Numbered from the stretch's first letter, positions 36,121-45,825 are shown. The stretch: 64,000 bases of DNA from Comamonas aquatica NBRC 14918 (GCF_000739875.1 NZ_BBJR01000035.1:62001-126000), one strand, 5' to 3'. Notes: a model not told the origin generated them from the sequence alone. Translations and numbers: made by a program.

Positions 36121-37539
36121 TCAGTAGCTGCCCGCAGGCTTGAACAGGGCGGCCACCTTGCGCTTGGTCTTCAGGCCAGGGGGCACCGCCTTGGGGCCGG
36201 TGCTGCCGGCGGCATCCCAGGATGGCGTGTGGGCGTCGCTGGCCTCGTAGGGCTTGTCAAAGAAAGGATCGGCCGGCGCACTGCGCACAGGGCGGGCACC
36301 GCGCATCGGGCGTGTGCTGGGCATGGAGGCGCTTCGCTGCACCTCTTCGCGGCCAGCCACATCCCGGCGTGGATCGCGCTCGCGGTAGCGGCGCGCATCG
36401 GGCAATTCAATCGCTTCGACGTTGATCTTCTTCTTGATCAGCTTCTCGATGTCGGCCACCAACCGGGTGTCCGAACTGCTGACCATGGTCACGGCCAGGC
36501 CAGAAGCCCCGGCACGGCCCGTGCGGCCAATCCGGTGCACGTAATCCTCGGCGTTGAACGGCACGTCGTAATTGAACACGGCCGGCACATCCTTGATGTC
36601 CAGGCCACGTGCCGCCACATCGGTACAGACCAGCAGATCGACTTCCCCCTGCTTGAAAGCTTCCAGGGCCTTCAGACGCTCGTCCTGGCTCTTGTCACCG
36701 TGCAGGGCCGCAGCGCGATAGCCATCGCGCTCCAGGGCGCGCGTCAGGCGCGCACAGCCCAGCTTGCTGTTGGAGAAAATGAACGCTTGGCGAATTCCGC
36801 GGTCCTTGAGGACGGTGCAAATCGCACGGCGCTTGTCGTCGTCATTGGCGCTGTAAAAACGCTGCTCCACCGTGGACGCTGTCTCGTTGGGGCGCGCCAC
36901 CTCAATGGTCACGGGATCTTGCAGGTAGCTGCTGGCCAGGCGCTTGATCTCTGGCGAGAAGGTCGCGCTGAACAGCAGGGTGGTACGCGCCTTGGGCAGG
37001 TGGCTCAGGATGCGCTGCAGATCGGGCAGAAAACCGATGTCCAGCATGCGGTCGGCTTCATCCAGCACCACGTACTCGACCTGGTTGAGCACCACGTTTT
37101 TGGCTTCGATATGGTCCAGCAGACGCCCCGGCGTAGCCACCAGCACCTCGACGCCTTTTTTCAGCTCCAGGGTCTGGGGCTTCATGTCCATGCCACCAAA
37201 CACCACGGTGCTGCGCAGCTTGGTGTGCTTGGCATACAGCGCGATCTGCTGCGCCACCTGGTCGGCCAGTTCGCGCGTAGGCAACAGCACCAGGGCACGC
37301 ACGGGATGGCGCGCTGGCGAGGCCGAGCTGTTCTCGTGCCGCATCAAGCGCTGCAGCAGCGGCAGCGAAAAGGCAGCGGTCTTGCCGGTGCCGGTTTGCG
37401 CTGCTCCCATCACATCCTTGCCGGTCAAAACCACCGGAATTGCCTGGGCCTGGATGGGGGTCATGGACTCGTAGCCCATTTCGGCCACGGCGCGTGCCAG
37501 AGGCTCCGCCAAGAGTAAAGAGGAAAAAGAGCTTGTCAT
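36121..37539 (-). CDS. DEAD-box RNA helicase (RhlE-like)
   Basis: A 472-residue ATP-dependent RNA helicase with all canonical motifs: Q motif YESMTPIQAQAIP, motif I AQTGTGKT, Ib TPGR, II DEAD, III SAT, and VI HRIGRTGRAG. The C-terminal 110 residues form a low-complexity basic region (RRYRERDPRRD, ending KVAALFKPAGSY) that probably binds RNA. RhlE-type enzymes act in ribosome maturation and RNA decay. The ATG at 37539 is preferred over a GTG 12 codons upstream since MTSSFSSLLLAEPLAR matches the family. Confidence 0.92.
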   Translation of the reverse strand: MTSSFSSLLLAEPLARAVAEMGYESMTPIQAQAIPVVLTGKDVMGAAQTGTGKTAAFSLPLLQRLMRHENSSASPARHPVRALVLLPTRELADQVAQQIALYAKHTKLRSTVVFGGMDMKPQTLELKKGVEVLVATPGRLLDHIEAKNVVLNQVEYVVLDEADRMLDIGFLPDLQRILSHLPKARTTLLFSATFSPEIKRLASSYLQDPVTIEVARPNETASTVEQRFYSANDDDKRRAICTVLKDRGIRQAFIFSNSKLGCARLTRALERDGYRAAALHGDKSQDERLKALEAFKQGEVDLLVCTDVAARGLDIKDVPAVFNYDVPFNAEDYVHRIGRTGRAGASGLAVTMVSSSDTRLVADIEKLIKKKINVEAIELPDARRYRERDPRRDVAGREEVQRSASMPSTRPMRGARPVRSAPADPFFDKPYEASDAHTPSWDAAGSTGPKAVPPGLKTKRKVAALFKPAGSY

Positions 37540-37646
37540 TGAGCCTGCTATTGTCGCACCGAGTACAGAAACCACCTTGTGAGGTCATTAAATCCAGCGT
37601 GATCTCGCGGATTCCGTCAGTTTTCAACCTCAAGGATCACAGGATT

Positions 37647-37718
37647 GGAGCCGTGGCGCCCGGTGCACGCAGGCCGGCTCCAAGGCGGTAGCTCACAGCT
37701 GGATGGGCCGTCCCATCC
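37647..37718. other. Intergenic hairpins between the helicase and metallopeptidase genes
   Basis: GGAGCCG (37647-37653) pairs with CGGCTCC (37675-37681), and GGATGGG (37701-37707) pairs with CCCATCC (37712-37718). Neither is followed by a T-run. They may stop or stabilise the metallopeptidase transcript, which ends at 37751. Confidence 0.35.
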
Positions 37719-37750
37719 CACACTGGCGCGGCAGCCGCCGAACGTGAGCA

Positions 37751-38611
37751 CTACAGGCTGGCGGCCGAGAAGGTATCACAAGCCTGCACGGAGCCCGACT
37801 GCAAACCGGTGCGGAACCAGCGCTGGCGTTGCGCACTGGTGCCATGGGTGAAGCTGTCAGGCACCACCTGCCCGGTCTGCGCACGTTGCAGCGCATCATC
37901 ACCGATCTTGGCCGCCGCGTTCATGGCCTCCTCGATGTCGCCCTGCTCCAGAATCTGGCGCTGCTGATCAGCATGGTGGGCCCAGACCCCGGCCAGGCAA
38001 TCGGCCTGCAGCTCCAGCTTCACCGACAGGCGGTTGTAGGCCACCTGGCTGACACGGCCACGCATCTGCTCCACCTGGCCGCTGATGCCCAGCAAATGCT
38101 GCACATGGTGGCCCACCTCGTGGGCAATCACATAGGCCTGGGCAAAATCGCCCGGCGCGCCCAATTGGTTCTTGAGCTGGTCGTAAAAAGACAGGTCGAT
38201 GTAGACCTTCTGGTCACCAGGGCAGTAAAAAGGCCCCATGGCCGCCTGCCCGGTGCCGCAAGCGGTGGGCACGGCACCGCGGAACAGCACCAGCCGCGGC
38301 TCACGGTAGGCACCGCCGCCTTGCTGAAAAATCGGGCCCCAAACGTCTTCCGTGTCGGCCAGCACCGTGGACACGAACTGGGCCATGGTGTCATGGGCCG
38401 GTGGAGCCTGGGCTGGCGCCGGTGCCTGCACCACGCTGCCCCCGCCACTCAGCACGCCCAGCAAGGTCAGAGGATTGATGCCCAGCACCCAGCCGCCGAT
38501 CAAGGCCACCACGATGGTGCCGATGCCAATGCTGCGCCCTCCCAGCATCGGTGCACCGTCGCCGCGGCGATCTTCCACATTGTCGGACTGGCGATTGCCT
38601 TCCCATTTCAT
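37751..38611 (-). CDS. YpfJ-type neutral zinc metallopeptidase family protein
   Basis: A 286-residue membrane-anchored protein of the YpfJ/KPN_02809 family. An N-terminal segment MKWEGNRQSDNVEDRRG is highly typical, followed by one membrane helix (about residues 27-48), a Pro/Ala-rich linker, and the metallopeptidase-like domain with HEVGHH (residues 164-169) and a downstream QADCLAGVWA that may supply the third zinc ligand. Substrates are unknown. It stands alone with a 371-bp spacer upstream. Confidence 0.88.
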   Translation of the reverse strand: MKWEGNRQSDNVEDRRGDGAPMLGGRSIGIGTIVVALIGGWVLGINPLTLLGVLSGGGSVVQAPAPAQAPPAHDTMAQFVSTVLADTEDVWGPIFQQGGGAYREPRLVLFRGAVPTACGTGQAAMGPFYCPGDQKVYIDLSFYDQLKNQLGAPGDFAQAYVIAHEVGHHVQHLLGISGQVEQMRGRVSQVAYNRLSVKLELQADCLAGVWAHHADQQRQILEQGDIEEAMNAAAKIGDDALQRAQTGQVVPDSFTHGTSAQRQRWFRTGLQSGSVQACDTFSAASL

Positions 38612-38982
38612 CGGTTGCTCCTCTCATCGTCTGCGGGCCATCCCGTGCGCAGCATACCCGGCATGGCTTCCCGGTGGGGCAGGCCCGTGCGGGCCGGCGC
38701 ACTCTCTGTCAATCCGAAACTTTGCCACGGCCGCCATGCCATCTGGGCCACGGCCAGCATGGTCTGCAGCGGCCTGTGGACCCGGCTCGCAGGCTATGCC
38801 AGGAAAGCGCAGCGCGGTCGGCCAGGCTGTGATTCCCCCTATGGCATGTAGGCGGTTCCCGCCAGACTGCCTCCGGGTAATCCCGCTTTCGCGCACAGTT
38901 CGCCGCTGTTTGCATTTATTTTCTGGAGCGGGACCGGTATAACCGAGCCATCCTTACTCTCCCGCTTGTTCCGCCACAGACA
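38612..38982. other. Intergenic region between the metallopeptidase and a diguanylate cyclase gene
   Basis: A 371-bp divergent spacer. GGCCCGTGCGGGCC near 38683-38696 is a strong self-complementary stretch. A weak promoter candidate for the rightward gene is TTTATT (38915-38920), 17 bp, TATAAC (38938-38943). No gene was supported on either strand. Confidence 0.4.
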
Positions 38983-40674
38983 ATGGTCGAGCCCCCCCCA
39001 CCGATCCGCAGCCTGCGCACCCAGATCGCCTTGGTCTTCGGCAGTTTCTCTGCGGCCCTGGCCATGGTCGTGTGCTTCATCGCGGGCGAGGTTCTCAAGA
39101 CACGGCTACAGAACCAGGCGGGCACCGCACTGGGCATCGTGGCCCACAACGCGGGCAACCTGCTGCAGCAGGATTTGCAGCAGCAAATCCGCAGGGCCCA
39201 GGTGCTGGCCAGCTCTCCCGAGCTGTGGGAAGAGGGGCTGGACTCACCCTCCGTGGCGCAGCTGCTGCAACGCATGCAGCATTTGAACCCCTACAACGTG
39301 TGGATTGGTGTCACCGACATCCATGGCCAGGTGCAGAACGCCACGGGCGGCCTGCTGCAGGGCAGCAATGTCAGCGAACGCCCCTGGTTTCAGGAAGCCT
39401 TGCGGGGCCCCTACATCAGTGACGTGCATCCGGCCAAGCTGCTACAGAACCTGCTGCCGCGCAGTGCAACCGGGGAGCCCCTGCGTCTTGTAGATTTCGT
39501 CACCCCGATCTACCAATCCGACAGCGGCAAACGCCTGGGGGTGCTCGGCATCCATGCCAACTGGGACTGGGTGCAGGGCGCGATGGACCGCTTGCTGCAG
39601 GGTCCTGCCAAATACAGCCAGCAGTCCATCTTCATCTTTGACCGTGCGGGCACGCTCATCTACGCCCCCGGCGGGGCAATCGCCCCCTACCTGGCGCTGG
39701 GGCAGGCCTACCCGAAAGCACTGGTCGGCACAGCCCCGCAGCCCCAGTTGGTCACCTGGAAAGACCGTCCCCAACCCTATCTGACGGCGGCCTTGCGCCT
39801 GCAGCCCCCCAGTGATGAGAACGACCTGGGCTGGTGGATCGTGGCACGCCAGCCGATGGAAACCGCGTACGCCGATGCCAACCGCGTGCTGTGGATGGCA
39901 CTGGGCCTGGGCCTGGTCGCAGGATTGTTCGCTGCCTGGATTGCCTGGCGCCTGGCCCGCCATGTCAGCAACGACCTGAAACAGCTGGCCCAGGCCGCCA
40001 CCCACGTGCAGACGACCCACGACATCGACAGCCTTCCCCTGCTGCACAGCAACCGCGAAGTGTTCCAGCTGTCCCAGGCCCTGTCCGAGATGACGCACAA
40101 GCTGCTGCGGGCCAACGAGGAAATGCAGGAGCAGGTGCGCATCCGCACCCTGGAGCTGCAGCAGGCGAATGCCGAGCTGGAATGCCAGGCCAGCACCGAC
40201 CCGCTGACGGGCCTGCTCAACCGCCGGGGCTTCGAGACCCAGGCCCAGGTGGCGCTGGCACTGGCCATCCGCAGCGGCCGCCCGCTGAGCGTGCTGACCC
40301 TGGACATCGACTTCTTCAAGCACATCAACGACCAGTTCGGCCACGATGCCGGCGACCTGGTGCTGACCAGCCTGGCCCACCTGCTGCGCAAACGCCTGCG
40401 CCAGGCGGACATCGTGGCGCGCTTCGGGGGCGAGGAGTTTGTGGTGCTGTTGCCCGACACCGATGGCGAGGATGCGCTGCGCACGGGCCACAGCCTGCTG
40501 CAGACCATCGAGGAAACACCCATTCCGCAGGTCGGGCACATCACCGCCAGCGCCGGGGTCAGCAGCCTGCAGGCGGGCGACGCGGACGGTCTGACCGACA
40601 TGCTGCGCCGCGCCGACGATGCCCTGTACCAGGCCAAGCGTACTGGCCGCAACCGCGCCTGCCGCCAGGACTAG
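38983..40674 (+). CDS. Membrane diguanylate cyclase (Cache-HAMP-GGDEF)
   Basis: A 563-residue sensor enzyme predicted to make cyclic di-GMP. Order: membrane helix (about 17-37), periplasmic dCache-like sensor domain (PYNVWIGVTDIHGQVQNATG, NVSERPWFQEAL), second helix (about 300-322), HAMP-like region, a short coiled coil, and a C-terminal GGDEF domain. The active site is RFGGEEF, the signature DFFKHINDQFGHDAGD is intact, and RQAD five residues before GGEEF forms a product-inhibition I-site. The ligand is unknown. Confidence 0.92.
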   Translation: MVEPPPPIRSLRTQIALVFGSFSAALAMVVCFIAGEVLKTRLQNQAGTALGIVAHNAGNLLQQDLQQQIRRAQVLASSPELWEEGLDSPSVAQLLQRMQHLNPYNVWIGVTDIHGQVQNATGGLLQGSNVSERPWFQEALRGPYISDVHPAKLLQNLLPRSATGEPLRLVDFVTPIYQSDSGKRLGVLGIHANWDWVQGAMDRLLQGPAKYSQQSIFIFDRAGTLIYAPGGAIAPYLALGQAYPKALVGTAPQPQLVTWKDRPQPYLTAALRLQPPSDENDLGWWIVARQPMETAYADANRVLWMALGLGLVAGLFAAWIAWRLARHVSNDLKQLAQAATHVQTTHDIDSLPLLHSNREVFQLSQALSEMTHKLLRANEEMQEQVRIRTLELQQANAELECQASTDPLTGLLNRRGFETQAQVALALAIRSGRPLSVLTLDIDFFKHINDQFGHDAGDLVLTSLAHLLRKRLRQADIVARFGGEEFVVLLPDTDGEDALRTGHSLLQTIEETPIPQVGHITASAGVSSLQAGDADGLTDMLRRADDALYQAKRTGRNRACRQD

Positions 40675-40683
40675 CGCAGGCGC

Positions 40684-40707
40684 AAAAAAGCCGACCAGAG
40701 GTCGGCT
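40684..40707 (-). terminator. dcd rho-independent terminator
   Basis: AGCCGACC (40689-40696) pairs with GGTCGGCT (40700-40707) with a 3-nt loop; six A on the left give U6 when read leftward. Confidence 0.85.
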
Positions 40708-40735
40708 GGGCGGGGGCAGGCCGTGTGCGGCCGGC

Positions 40736-41302
40736 TCAGGTGCGCGGCAGGGTCACGCCGTGCTGGCCCTGGTACTTGCCGTTGCGGTCCTTGTAGCTCA
40801 TCTCGCACTGCTCGTCGCCCTGGAAGAACAGCACCTGGGCGCAGCCTTCACCGGCGTAGATCTTGGCCGGCAGCGGCGTGGTGTTGGAGAACTCCAGCGT
40901 CACATAGCCTTCCCACTCGGGCTCGAAGGGTGTCACGTTGACGATGATGCCGCAGCGCGCGTAGGTGCTCTTGCCCAGGCACACGGTCAGCACGTCGCGG
41001 GGGATGCGGAAATACTCCACCGTGCGGGCCAGCGCAAAGCTGTTGGGCGGGATGATGCAGTAGTCGCCTTCCATATCGACAAAGCTCTTCTCGTCGAAGT
41101 TCTTGGGGTCCACCACGGTGCTGTGGATGTTGGTGAAGACCTTGAATTCACGGGCGCAGCGGATGTCGTAACCGTAGCTGGACGTGCCGTAGCTGATGAC
41201 CTTCTTGCCGTCGACCTGGCGCACCTGGCCGGGCTCGAAAGGCTCGATCATGCCGTGCTGCTCCGCCATCTGGCGGATCCATTTGTCGCTCTTGATACTC
41301 AT
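40736..41302 (-). CDS. dcd: dCTP deaminase
   Basis: A 188-residue dCTP deaminase that makes dUTP for dTMP synthesis. [29 protein letters not shown], the active-site segment [29 protein letters not shown] (in two blocks) and the C-terminal [12 protein letters not shown] are all conserved. It is downstream of guaD on the same strand, 64 bp away, and may be partly co-transcribed with it; the spacer carries a repeat-like element. Confidence 0.95.
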   Translation of the reverse strand: MSIKSDKWIRQMAEQHGMIEPFEPGQVRQVDGKKVISYGTSSYGYDIRCAREFKVFTNIHSTVVDPKNFDEKSFVDMEGDYCIIPPNSFALARTVEYFRIPRDVLTVCLGKSTYARCGIIVNVTPFEPEWEGYVTLEFSNTTPLPAKIYAGEGCAQVLFFQGDEQCEMSYKDRNGKYQGQHGVTLPRT

Positions 41303-41324
41303 TGGGAAAATCCTGTTCGCTTGT

Positions 41325-41366
41325 TTTTTGATAGCGCCATGCGGCTATACAACCAGCGCAAGGGCC
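41325..41366. repeat. Possible dispersed repeat between dcd and guaD
   Basis: TTTTTTGATAGCGCC-ATGCGGCTATAC, followed by CAGCGCAAGGGCCCTATTTTGC, contains GATAGC...GGCTAT arms and resembles in style the AGCTGC...TGCGC elements elsewhere in the window (T-run, GATAGC/AGCTGC, TGCGC, then a TATTTTGCTTGA end). The match to the other elements is loose. Confidence 0.35.
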
Positions 41367-42665
41367 CTATTTTGCTTGAGAAACAATGGTTTGCTCAATC
41401 AGCCGGTCATCCCCGAGCACGATCATGGCAAAAAGCAGTTCGTCCAGCGAAGCCGCCTGCTGCGTCTTGCGCGCCAGCAAGGGCGTGCAGGCCGGATTGA
41501 GGACCACGAAGTCGGCCTCGCAACCGGGCTGCAGGTTGCCGATCACCCCCTCCAGCCCCAGGGCGCGCGCCGCGCCGGCGGTGTGCTGCCACCACAGCTG
41601 GCCGGGCTTGAGGCTCAGGCCCTGCTTGCTGTGCTGCTCGCGCCCCACCACATAGGCGGCCTGCATGGTGCGGAAGGGCGAAAAGCTCATGCCCCCGCCC
41701 ACGTCACTGGCCAGGCCGTACCTGAAACCGGCGGCATCGGCCTGCAAGTAGTCGAAGTAGCCGCTGGACAGGAATAGGTTGCTGGTGGGGCTGATGGCGG
41801 CGGCCGTGCCGGTATCGCGCAGCAGGGCGCGGTCGGCGGCATCCAGCCAGATGCAGTGGGCGTAAACGGCGCGCTCGCGCATCAGGCCGAAGCCGTGGTA
41901 GACGTCCAGGTAGCTGCGCGCCTGCGGGTACAGCTCGCGCACCCAGCGGATTTCGTCCAGGTTTTCGGAGGCGTGCGAATGCACCCACACGTCCGGGTAT
42001 TGGGCGGCCAGCGCGCCCGCGCCGCGCAACTGGGCCTCGCTGCTGGTGGGCGCAAAGCGCGGCGTGATGGCGTAGCCCAGGCGGTCGACGCCGTGCCAGC
42101 GCTGGATCAGGGTGTCGGTGTCGATCAGGCCCTGCTCGGTGTCGTCGCGCACGCCATCGGGGCTGTGGCGGTCCTGCAGCACCTTGCCGGCGATCATGCG
42201 CATGCCGCGCTGCTGCGCGGCCGTCAGGATGGCATCCACCGACGCGGGGTGCGAGGTGGCAAAGGTCAGCGCCGTGGTCACGCCGTTGCGCAGCAGCTCA
42301 TCGATAAAGAACTCGGCCACGCCGTCGGCATAGGCCCGGTCGTGGAAGCGCGCCTCGTGCGGGAAGGTGTAGTGCTCCAGCCAGGGCAGCAGGCCGTCGG
42401 CCGGCGCACCGATCACATCGGTCTGCGGGTAGTGGATGTGCATGTCCACAAAGCCCGGGGCCAGCAGCTTGCCGGGCAGGTGGACCACCTGCGCACCCGG
42501 CAGCCCCACGAACTGCGCCTGCAGCGCCTGCCAGCTGCCGGCCGCCAGCACCCGCTGCTGCCCATGCGCATCCGGTGCCACGGCCAGCAGGCCGTCGCTG
42601 TCGTACAGGGGGCTGCCGTCATCGGCAAAGCGGAGCAAGGCACTGCGGTAGATCTGGGTGGGCAT
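41367..42665 (-). CDS. guaD: Guanine deaminase
   Basis: A 432-residue amidohydrolase that converts guanine to xanthine. Zinc ligands are in GFVDMHIHYPQ (His76 and His78), with HSHASEN and SDVGGGMSFSPFRTM further on; the IHYPQ motif distinguishes guanine deaminase from other amidohydrolases. The ATG at 42665 (MPTQIYRSAL) is the family-like start. It lies 196 bp downstream of a BMP-family gene on the same strand and fits the purine-catabolic cluster. Confidence 0.93.
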   Translation of the reverse strand: MPTQIYRSALLRFADDGSPLYDSDGLLAVAPDAHGQQRVLAAGSWQALQAQFVGLPGAQVVHLPGKLLAPGFVDMHIHYPQTDVIGAPADGLLPWLEHYTFPHEARFHDRAYADGVAEFFIDELLRNGVTTALTFATSHPASVDAILTAAQQRGMRMIAGKVLQDRHSPDGVRDDTEQGLIDTDTLIQRWHGVDRLGYAITPRFAPTSSEAQLRGAGALAAQYPDVWVHSHASENLDEIRWVRELYPQARSYLDVYHGFGLMRERAVYAHCIWLDAADRALLRDTGTAAAISPTSNLFLSSGYFDYLQADAAGFRYGLASDVGGGMSFSPFRTMQAAYVVGREQHSKQGLSLKPGQLWWQHTAGAARALGLEGVIGNLQPGCEADFVVLNPACTPLLARKTQQAASLDELLFAMIVLGDDRLIEQTIVSQAK

Positions 42666-42861
42666 GGGCACGGAGCGGGGCAACAAACGGGTTCAGGGGC
42701 GGTCAGCGCGGGGCTTCCCAGGAATTCATGCATGAAACATGCCAAACCCTATATGGAAAGCGCGCCAGATGCTCCTTATTTTCAAGCAAACCTGGGGCCC
42801 GCGGCATAGGGATTTGCCACCCACTGCCGCAGCACGCCCCAGTATGGCAGGCCCGCCGCGT

Positions 42862-43962
42862 TCAGCGCACGCTGCCCTGCACGCCGTCCACCAGCCAGTC
42901 CATCTGGCGCAGCTGGGTGTCGGTCAGCTGCACGCCCTTGGGAATGCGGACCTGGCCCTGGTTGTCCTTCACGTCGGCCTGGAGTGCGGCAAACGGCTGC
43001 AGCTTGCCCTGGGCCATCTGCTGCTGGCGTGCCAGCACCTCGTCGCGCACGGCAGCGGGCAGCTTGGGGCCAAAGGCCTCGACGCGCACCATGCCCTCCT
43101 TCACACCGCCCCAGGTGTCGGCGCTTTTCCAGCGGCCCTCCAGCGCGGCCTTGGCGCGCTGGGTGTAGTAGCCGCCCCACTGATGGGTTACGGCCAGCAA
43201 CTGGGCGTCCGGCCCGTCCTTGCGCATGTCGGAGTGGAAGGCGATCGCCATCTTGCCGCGCTCCTGCGCAGCGGCCATCACGGCCGTGGTCGCCACCTGG
43301 AAGGACAGCACATCGGCGCCCTGGTCCATCAGCGTCATGGCGGCGTCGCGCTCACGCGGTGGGTCGAACCAGGCGTTCAGCCACACCACCTTGACCTGGG
43401 CCTTGGGGTTGACGCTGCGCATGCCCAGCGTGAAGGCGTTGATGCCCTGCAGCACTTCGGGGATGGGGAAGCCCGCCACAAAGCCGGCCACGCCGGTCTT
43501 GCTCATGCGGCCGGCAGCGATGCCGGACAAATAGCGCCCTTCGTAGTTGCGCGCGTTGCCGGTGGCCACGTTGTCCGCCAGCTTGTAGCCGGTCACGTTC
43601 TCGAACTTGACCTGGGGGAATTCCTTGGCGACCCGCAGCGTCGGGTCCATGTAACCAAAGCTGGTGGTGAAGATCAGCTGGTGGCCGTTGGCCGCCAGGT
43701 CGCGGATCACGCGCTCGGCATCCGGACCTTCGGGCACGTTCGCCACGGCGGTGGACTGCACCTGCGCGCCCAGGGCCTTTTGCATTTCCAGGCGGCCGTT
43801 TTCGTGCTGGCGCGTCCAGCCGGCGTCCAGCACGGGCGTGACGTAGACAAAGGCGGCCTTCAGGGGCGCGGTGCTGGGAGTGGCAGGGGTGGCGGCGGTT
43901 TGCGCCAGGGACGGGGCGATAACGCAGGCGGCCACGAGCGTGGCTGCGAGGTTTTTGTACAT
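42862..43962 (-). CDS. BMP family ABC transporter substrate-binding protein (copy 1)
   Basis: A 366-residue periplasmic binding protein of the BMP/Med family, which binds nucleosides or purine derivatives. A standard signal peptide ends near APSLAQ, without a lipobox, unlike the two other copies. The mature part has APLKAAFVYVTPVLDAGWTRQHENG and SFGYMDPTLRVAKEFPQVKFENVTG (split). It sits just before guaD and presumably feeds the ABC importer encoded at 49638-53231 or a system elsewhere. Confidence 0.88.
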   Translation of the reverse strand: MYKNLAATLVAACVIAPSLAQTAATPATPSTAPLKAAFVYVTPVLDAGWTRQHENGRLEMQKALGAQVQSTAVANVPEGPDAERVIRDLAANGHQLIFTTSFGYMDPTLRVAKEFPQVKFENVTGYKLADNVATGNARNYEGRYLSGIAAGRMSKTGVAGFVAGFPIPEVLQGINAFTLGMRSVNPKAQVKVVWLNAWFDPPRERDAAMTLMDQGADVLSFQVATTAVMAAAQERGKMAIAFHSDMRKDGPDAQLLAVTHQWGGYYTQRAKAALEGRWKSADTWGGVKEGMVRVEAFGPKLPAAVRDEVLARQQQMAQGKLQPFAALQADVKDNQGQVRIPKGVQLTDTQLRQMDWLVDGVQGSVR

Positions 43963-44155
43963 GGTGTTCCTCTACATGGCTCCAGCAACGATGAATTCAC
44001 GCACCACTGGAGCAACGCGGTACGCGAAGGGAGCGGATTCTAGCGCCGATTGCCCGCCCCTGCATGCCGGGGGCTAACCACACTGGCGGCACCCTGGGTG
44101 GTCTGGCTACGATGGCGGCAAGAACCCTTTTCCCTATTTTCAGGAACCCCTTGCC

Positions 44156-44605
44156 ATGCCCATGTTTGTGGACACCTCCCCCCCCGGCCAGTGCATCTTC
44201 TGCAAGATCGTGGCCGGCGACATCCCGGCCGCCAAGGTCTACGAGGACGCGCTGACCGTGGCCTTCATGGACATCGGCCAGGTCAACCCAGGCCATGTGC
44301 TGGTGGCCAGCAAGCGCCATGCGGTGACGGTGCTGGACCTGACCCCCGAGGAAGCCGCCGCCGTGATGCAGACCGCGCAGCGCGTGGCGGCTGCGGCCCA
44401 GACCGCGTTTGCGCCCGATGGCATCACCCTGTTCCAGGCCAATGGCGCCGCCGGCGGGCAGACGGTGTTCCACTTTCACCTGCATGTGCTGCCGCGCCAT
44501 GCAGGCGACGGCGTGGCCCTGGCCTGGCCGCGCAAGGAACCGGGGGCCCAGGTGCTGCAGACCTATGCCGCGCAGTTGCAGGCGGCCCTGCAGGCCACTG
44601 CATAA
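44156..44605 (+). CDS. HIT family nucleotide-binding protein
   Basis: A 149-residue histidine-triad protein with CIFCKIVAGDIPAAKVYED near residue 14 and the catalytic triad HFHLHVLPR, as in HINT-type phosphoramidases and nucleotide hydrolases. The exact substrate is unknown. It lies in the purine region but on the opposite strand to guaD and the deaminase, followed by a perfect palindromic hairpin. Confidence 0.9.
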   Translation: MPMFVDTSPPGQCIFCKIVAGDIPAAKVYEDALTVAFMDIGQVNPGHVLVASKRHAVTVLDLTPEEAAAVMQTAQRVAAAAQTAFAPDGITLFQANGAAGGQTVFHFHLHVLPRHAGDGVALAWPRKEPGAQVLQTYAAQLQAALQATA

Positions 44606-44630
44606 GCCATAGCAGGCTGCGCAGATGAAT

Positions 44631-44666
44631 CAAGGGGTTGAGGTTCTTATGAACCTCAACCCCTTG
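44631..44666. terminator. Perfect 16-bp palindromic hairpin
   Basis: CAAGGGGTTGAGGTTC (44631-44646) and its exact complement (44651-44666) flank a 4-nt loop TTAT. It stands between the convergent HIT gene and the deaminase gene, with a TTCTTC tail and no long U-run. The likely role is bidirectional termination or transcript protection. Sixteen perfect pairs are more than a terminator needs. Confidence 0.65.
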
Positions 44667-44758
44667 TTCTTCAAGCGCTGTGCGCTATGTTTTCAGCATG
44701 GCCTGCGCACCGCGCTTCCTGCGCCGCCACGGCAGACCAACCCCGATGCCGCGTCGCC

Positions 44759-45823
44759 TCAGGACGCCTGGGCCAGCTGTGCCACGCAGTCGTCCAGCTG
44801 CTGCACCCAGGCAGCCTGCTGGGCCGGGCTGGCAAACGTCGCCTCCAGGCTGTTGCGGGCCAGCTGGTAGGCCTGCACCGCGCCCATGCCGGTGGCGGCA
44901 AACAGCTGCAGGTAGTTGTCGTTCACATAGCCACCAAAGTAGGCTGGATCGTCCGAGTTGACGGTCACGTTCAGCCCCGCCGCCAGCAGGCGTGGCAGGT
45001 TGTGGTCGCGCAGGTCGGGGAAGACGCACAGCTTCTGGTTGGACAGCGGACACACCGTCAGCGGCATGCGCGTGGCGGCCAGGTGGCGCATCAGTTCCGG
45101 GTCCTGCTCGGACTGCACGCCGTGGTCGATGCGCTCCACCTGCAGGGCGTTGAGCGCGCCCCAGACGTAGGCGGGTGGCCCCTCCTCGCCCGCGTGGGCG
45201 ACCAGGTGCAGGCCCAGTGCCTTGCAGCGGGCAAACACGCGCTCAAACTTTTCGGGCGGATTGCCACGCTCCGAGCTGTCCAGGCCGATGCCGATGAAGT
45301 GCTCGCGGTACGGCAGGGCGGCCTCCAGCGTCTCGAAGGCGGCTTCCTCGCTCAGGTGGCGCAGGAAGCTCAGGATCAGCACCGCGCTAATGCCCCAGCG
45401 CGCCTCGGCGTCCTTGCAGGCGCTCGACAGGCCGTGGATCACGGTGGCCATGGGCACGCCGCGCTCGGTGTGGGTCTGGGGGTCGAAGAAGATCTCGGTG
45501 CGCACCACGTGGTCGGCGGCAGCGCGCGCCAGGTAGGCCATGGCCATGTCGTAGAAATCGACCTCCTGCAGCAGCACGCTGGCACCGGCGTAGTAGATGT
45601 CCAGAAAGCTCTGCAGATCGGTGAAGGCATAGGCCGCGCGCAGCGCTTCCACGCTGGCGTAAGGCAATGTCACACCGTTGCGCTGGGCCAGGGCAAAGAT
45701 CAGCTCGGGCTCCAGCGAGCCTTCGATGTGCATGTGCAGCTCGGCCTTGGGCATGGTGCACAGCAGCGCGGGCACGTGGGCCGCAGCCATGTGCTGGACG
45801 GCGTCGGGAATGGCATAGCTCAT
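44759..45823 (-). CDS. Adenine/adenosine deaminase
   Basis: A 354-residue deaminase of the adenosine deaminase superfamily. Zinc ligands are in PKAELHMHIEGSLEPEL (His30 and His32), then HAGEEGPP and SDDPAYFGG. LHMHIEGSLEPELIFALAQRN resembles the adenine deaminase subgroup (Aah1-like) more than classical adenosine deaminase, and the purine-catabolic setting agrees, but the choice is not certain. The ATG at 45823 comes 2 bp after the stop of the Rieske oxygenase gene, suggesting coupling; a TTG at 45832 would overlap that gene. Confidence 0.86.
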   Translation of the reverse strand: MSYAIPDAVQHMAAAHVPALLCTMPKAELHMHIEGSLEPELIFALAQRNGVTLPYASVEALRAAYAFTDLQSFLDIYYAGASVLLQEVDFYDMAMAYLARAAADHVVRTEIFFDPQTHTERGVPMATVIHGLSSACKDAEARWGISAVLILSFLRHLSEEAAFETLEAALPYREHFIGIGLDSSERGNPPEKFERVFARCKALGLHLVAHAGEEGPPAYVWGALNALQVERIDHGVQSEQDPELMRHLAATRMPLTVCPLSNQKLCVFPDLRDHNLPRLLAAGLNVTVNSDDPAYFGGYVNDNYLQLFAATGMGAVQAYQLARNSLEATFASPAQQAAWVQQLDDCVAQLAQAS

Positions 45824-45825
45824 GG

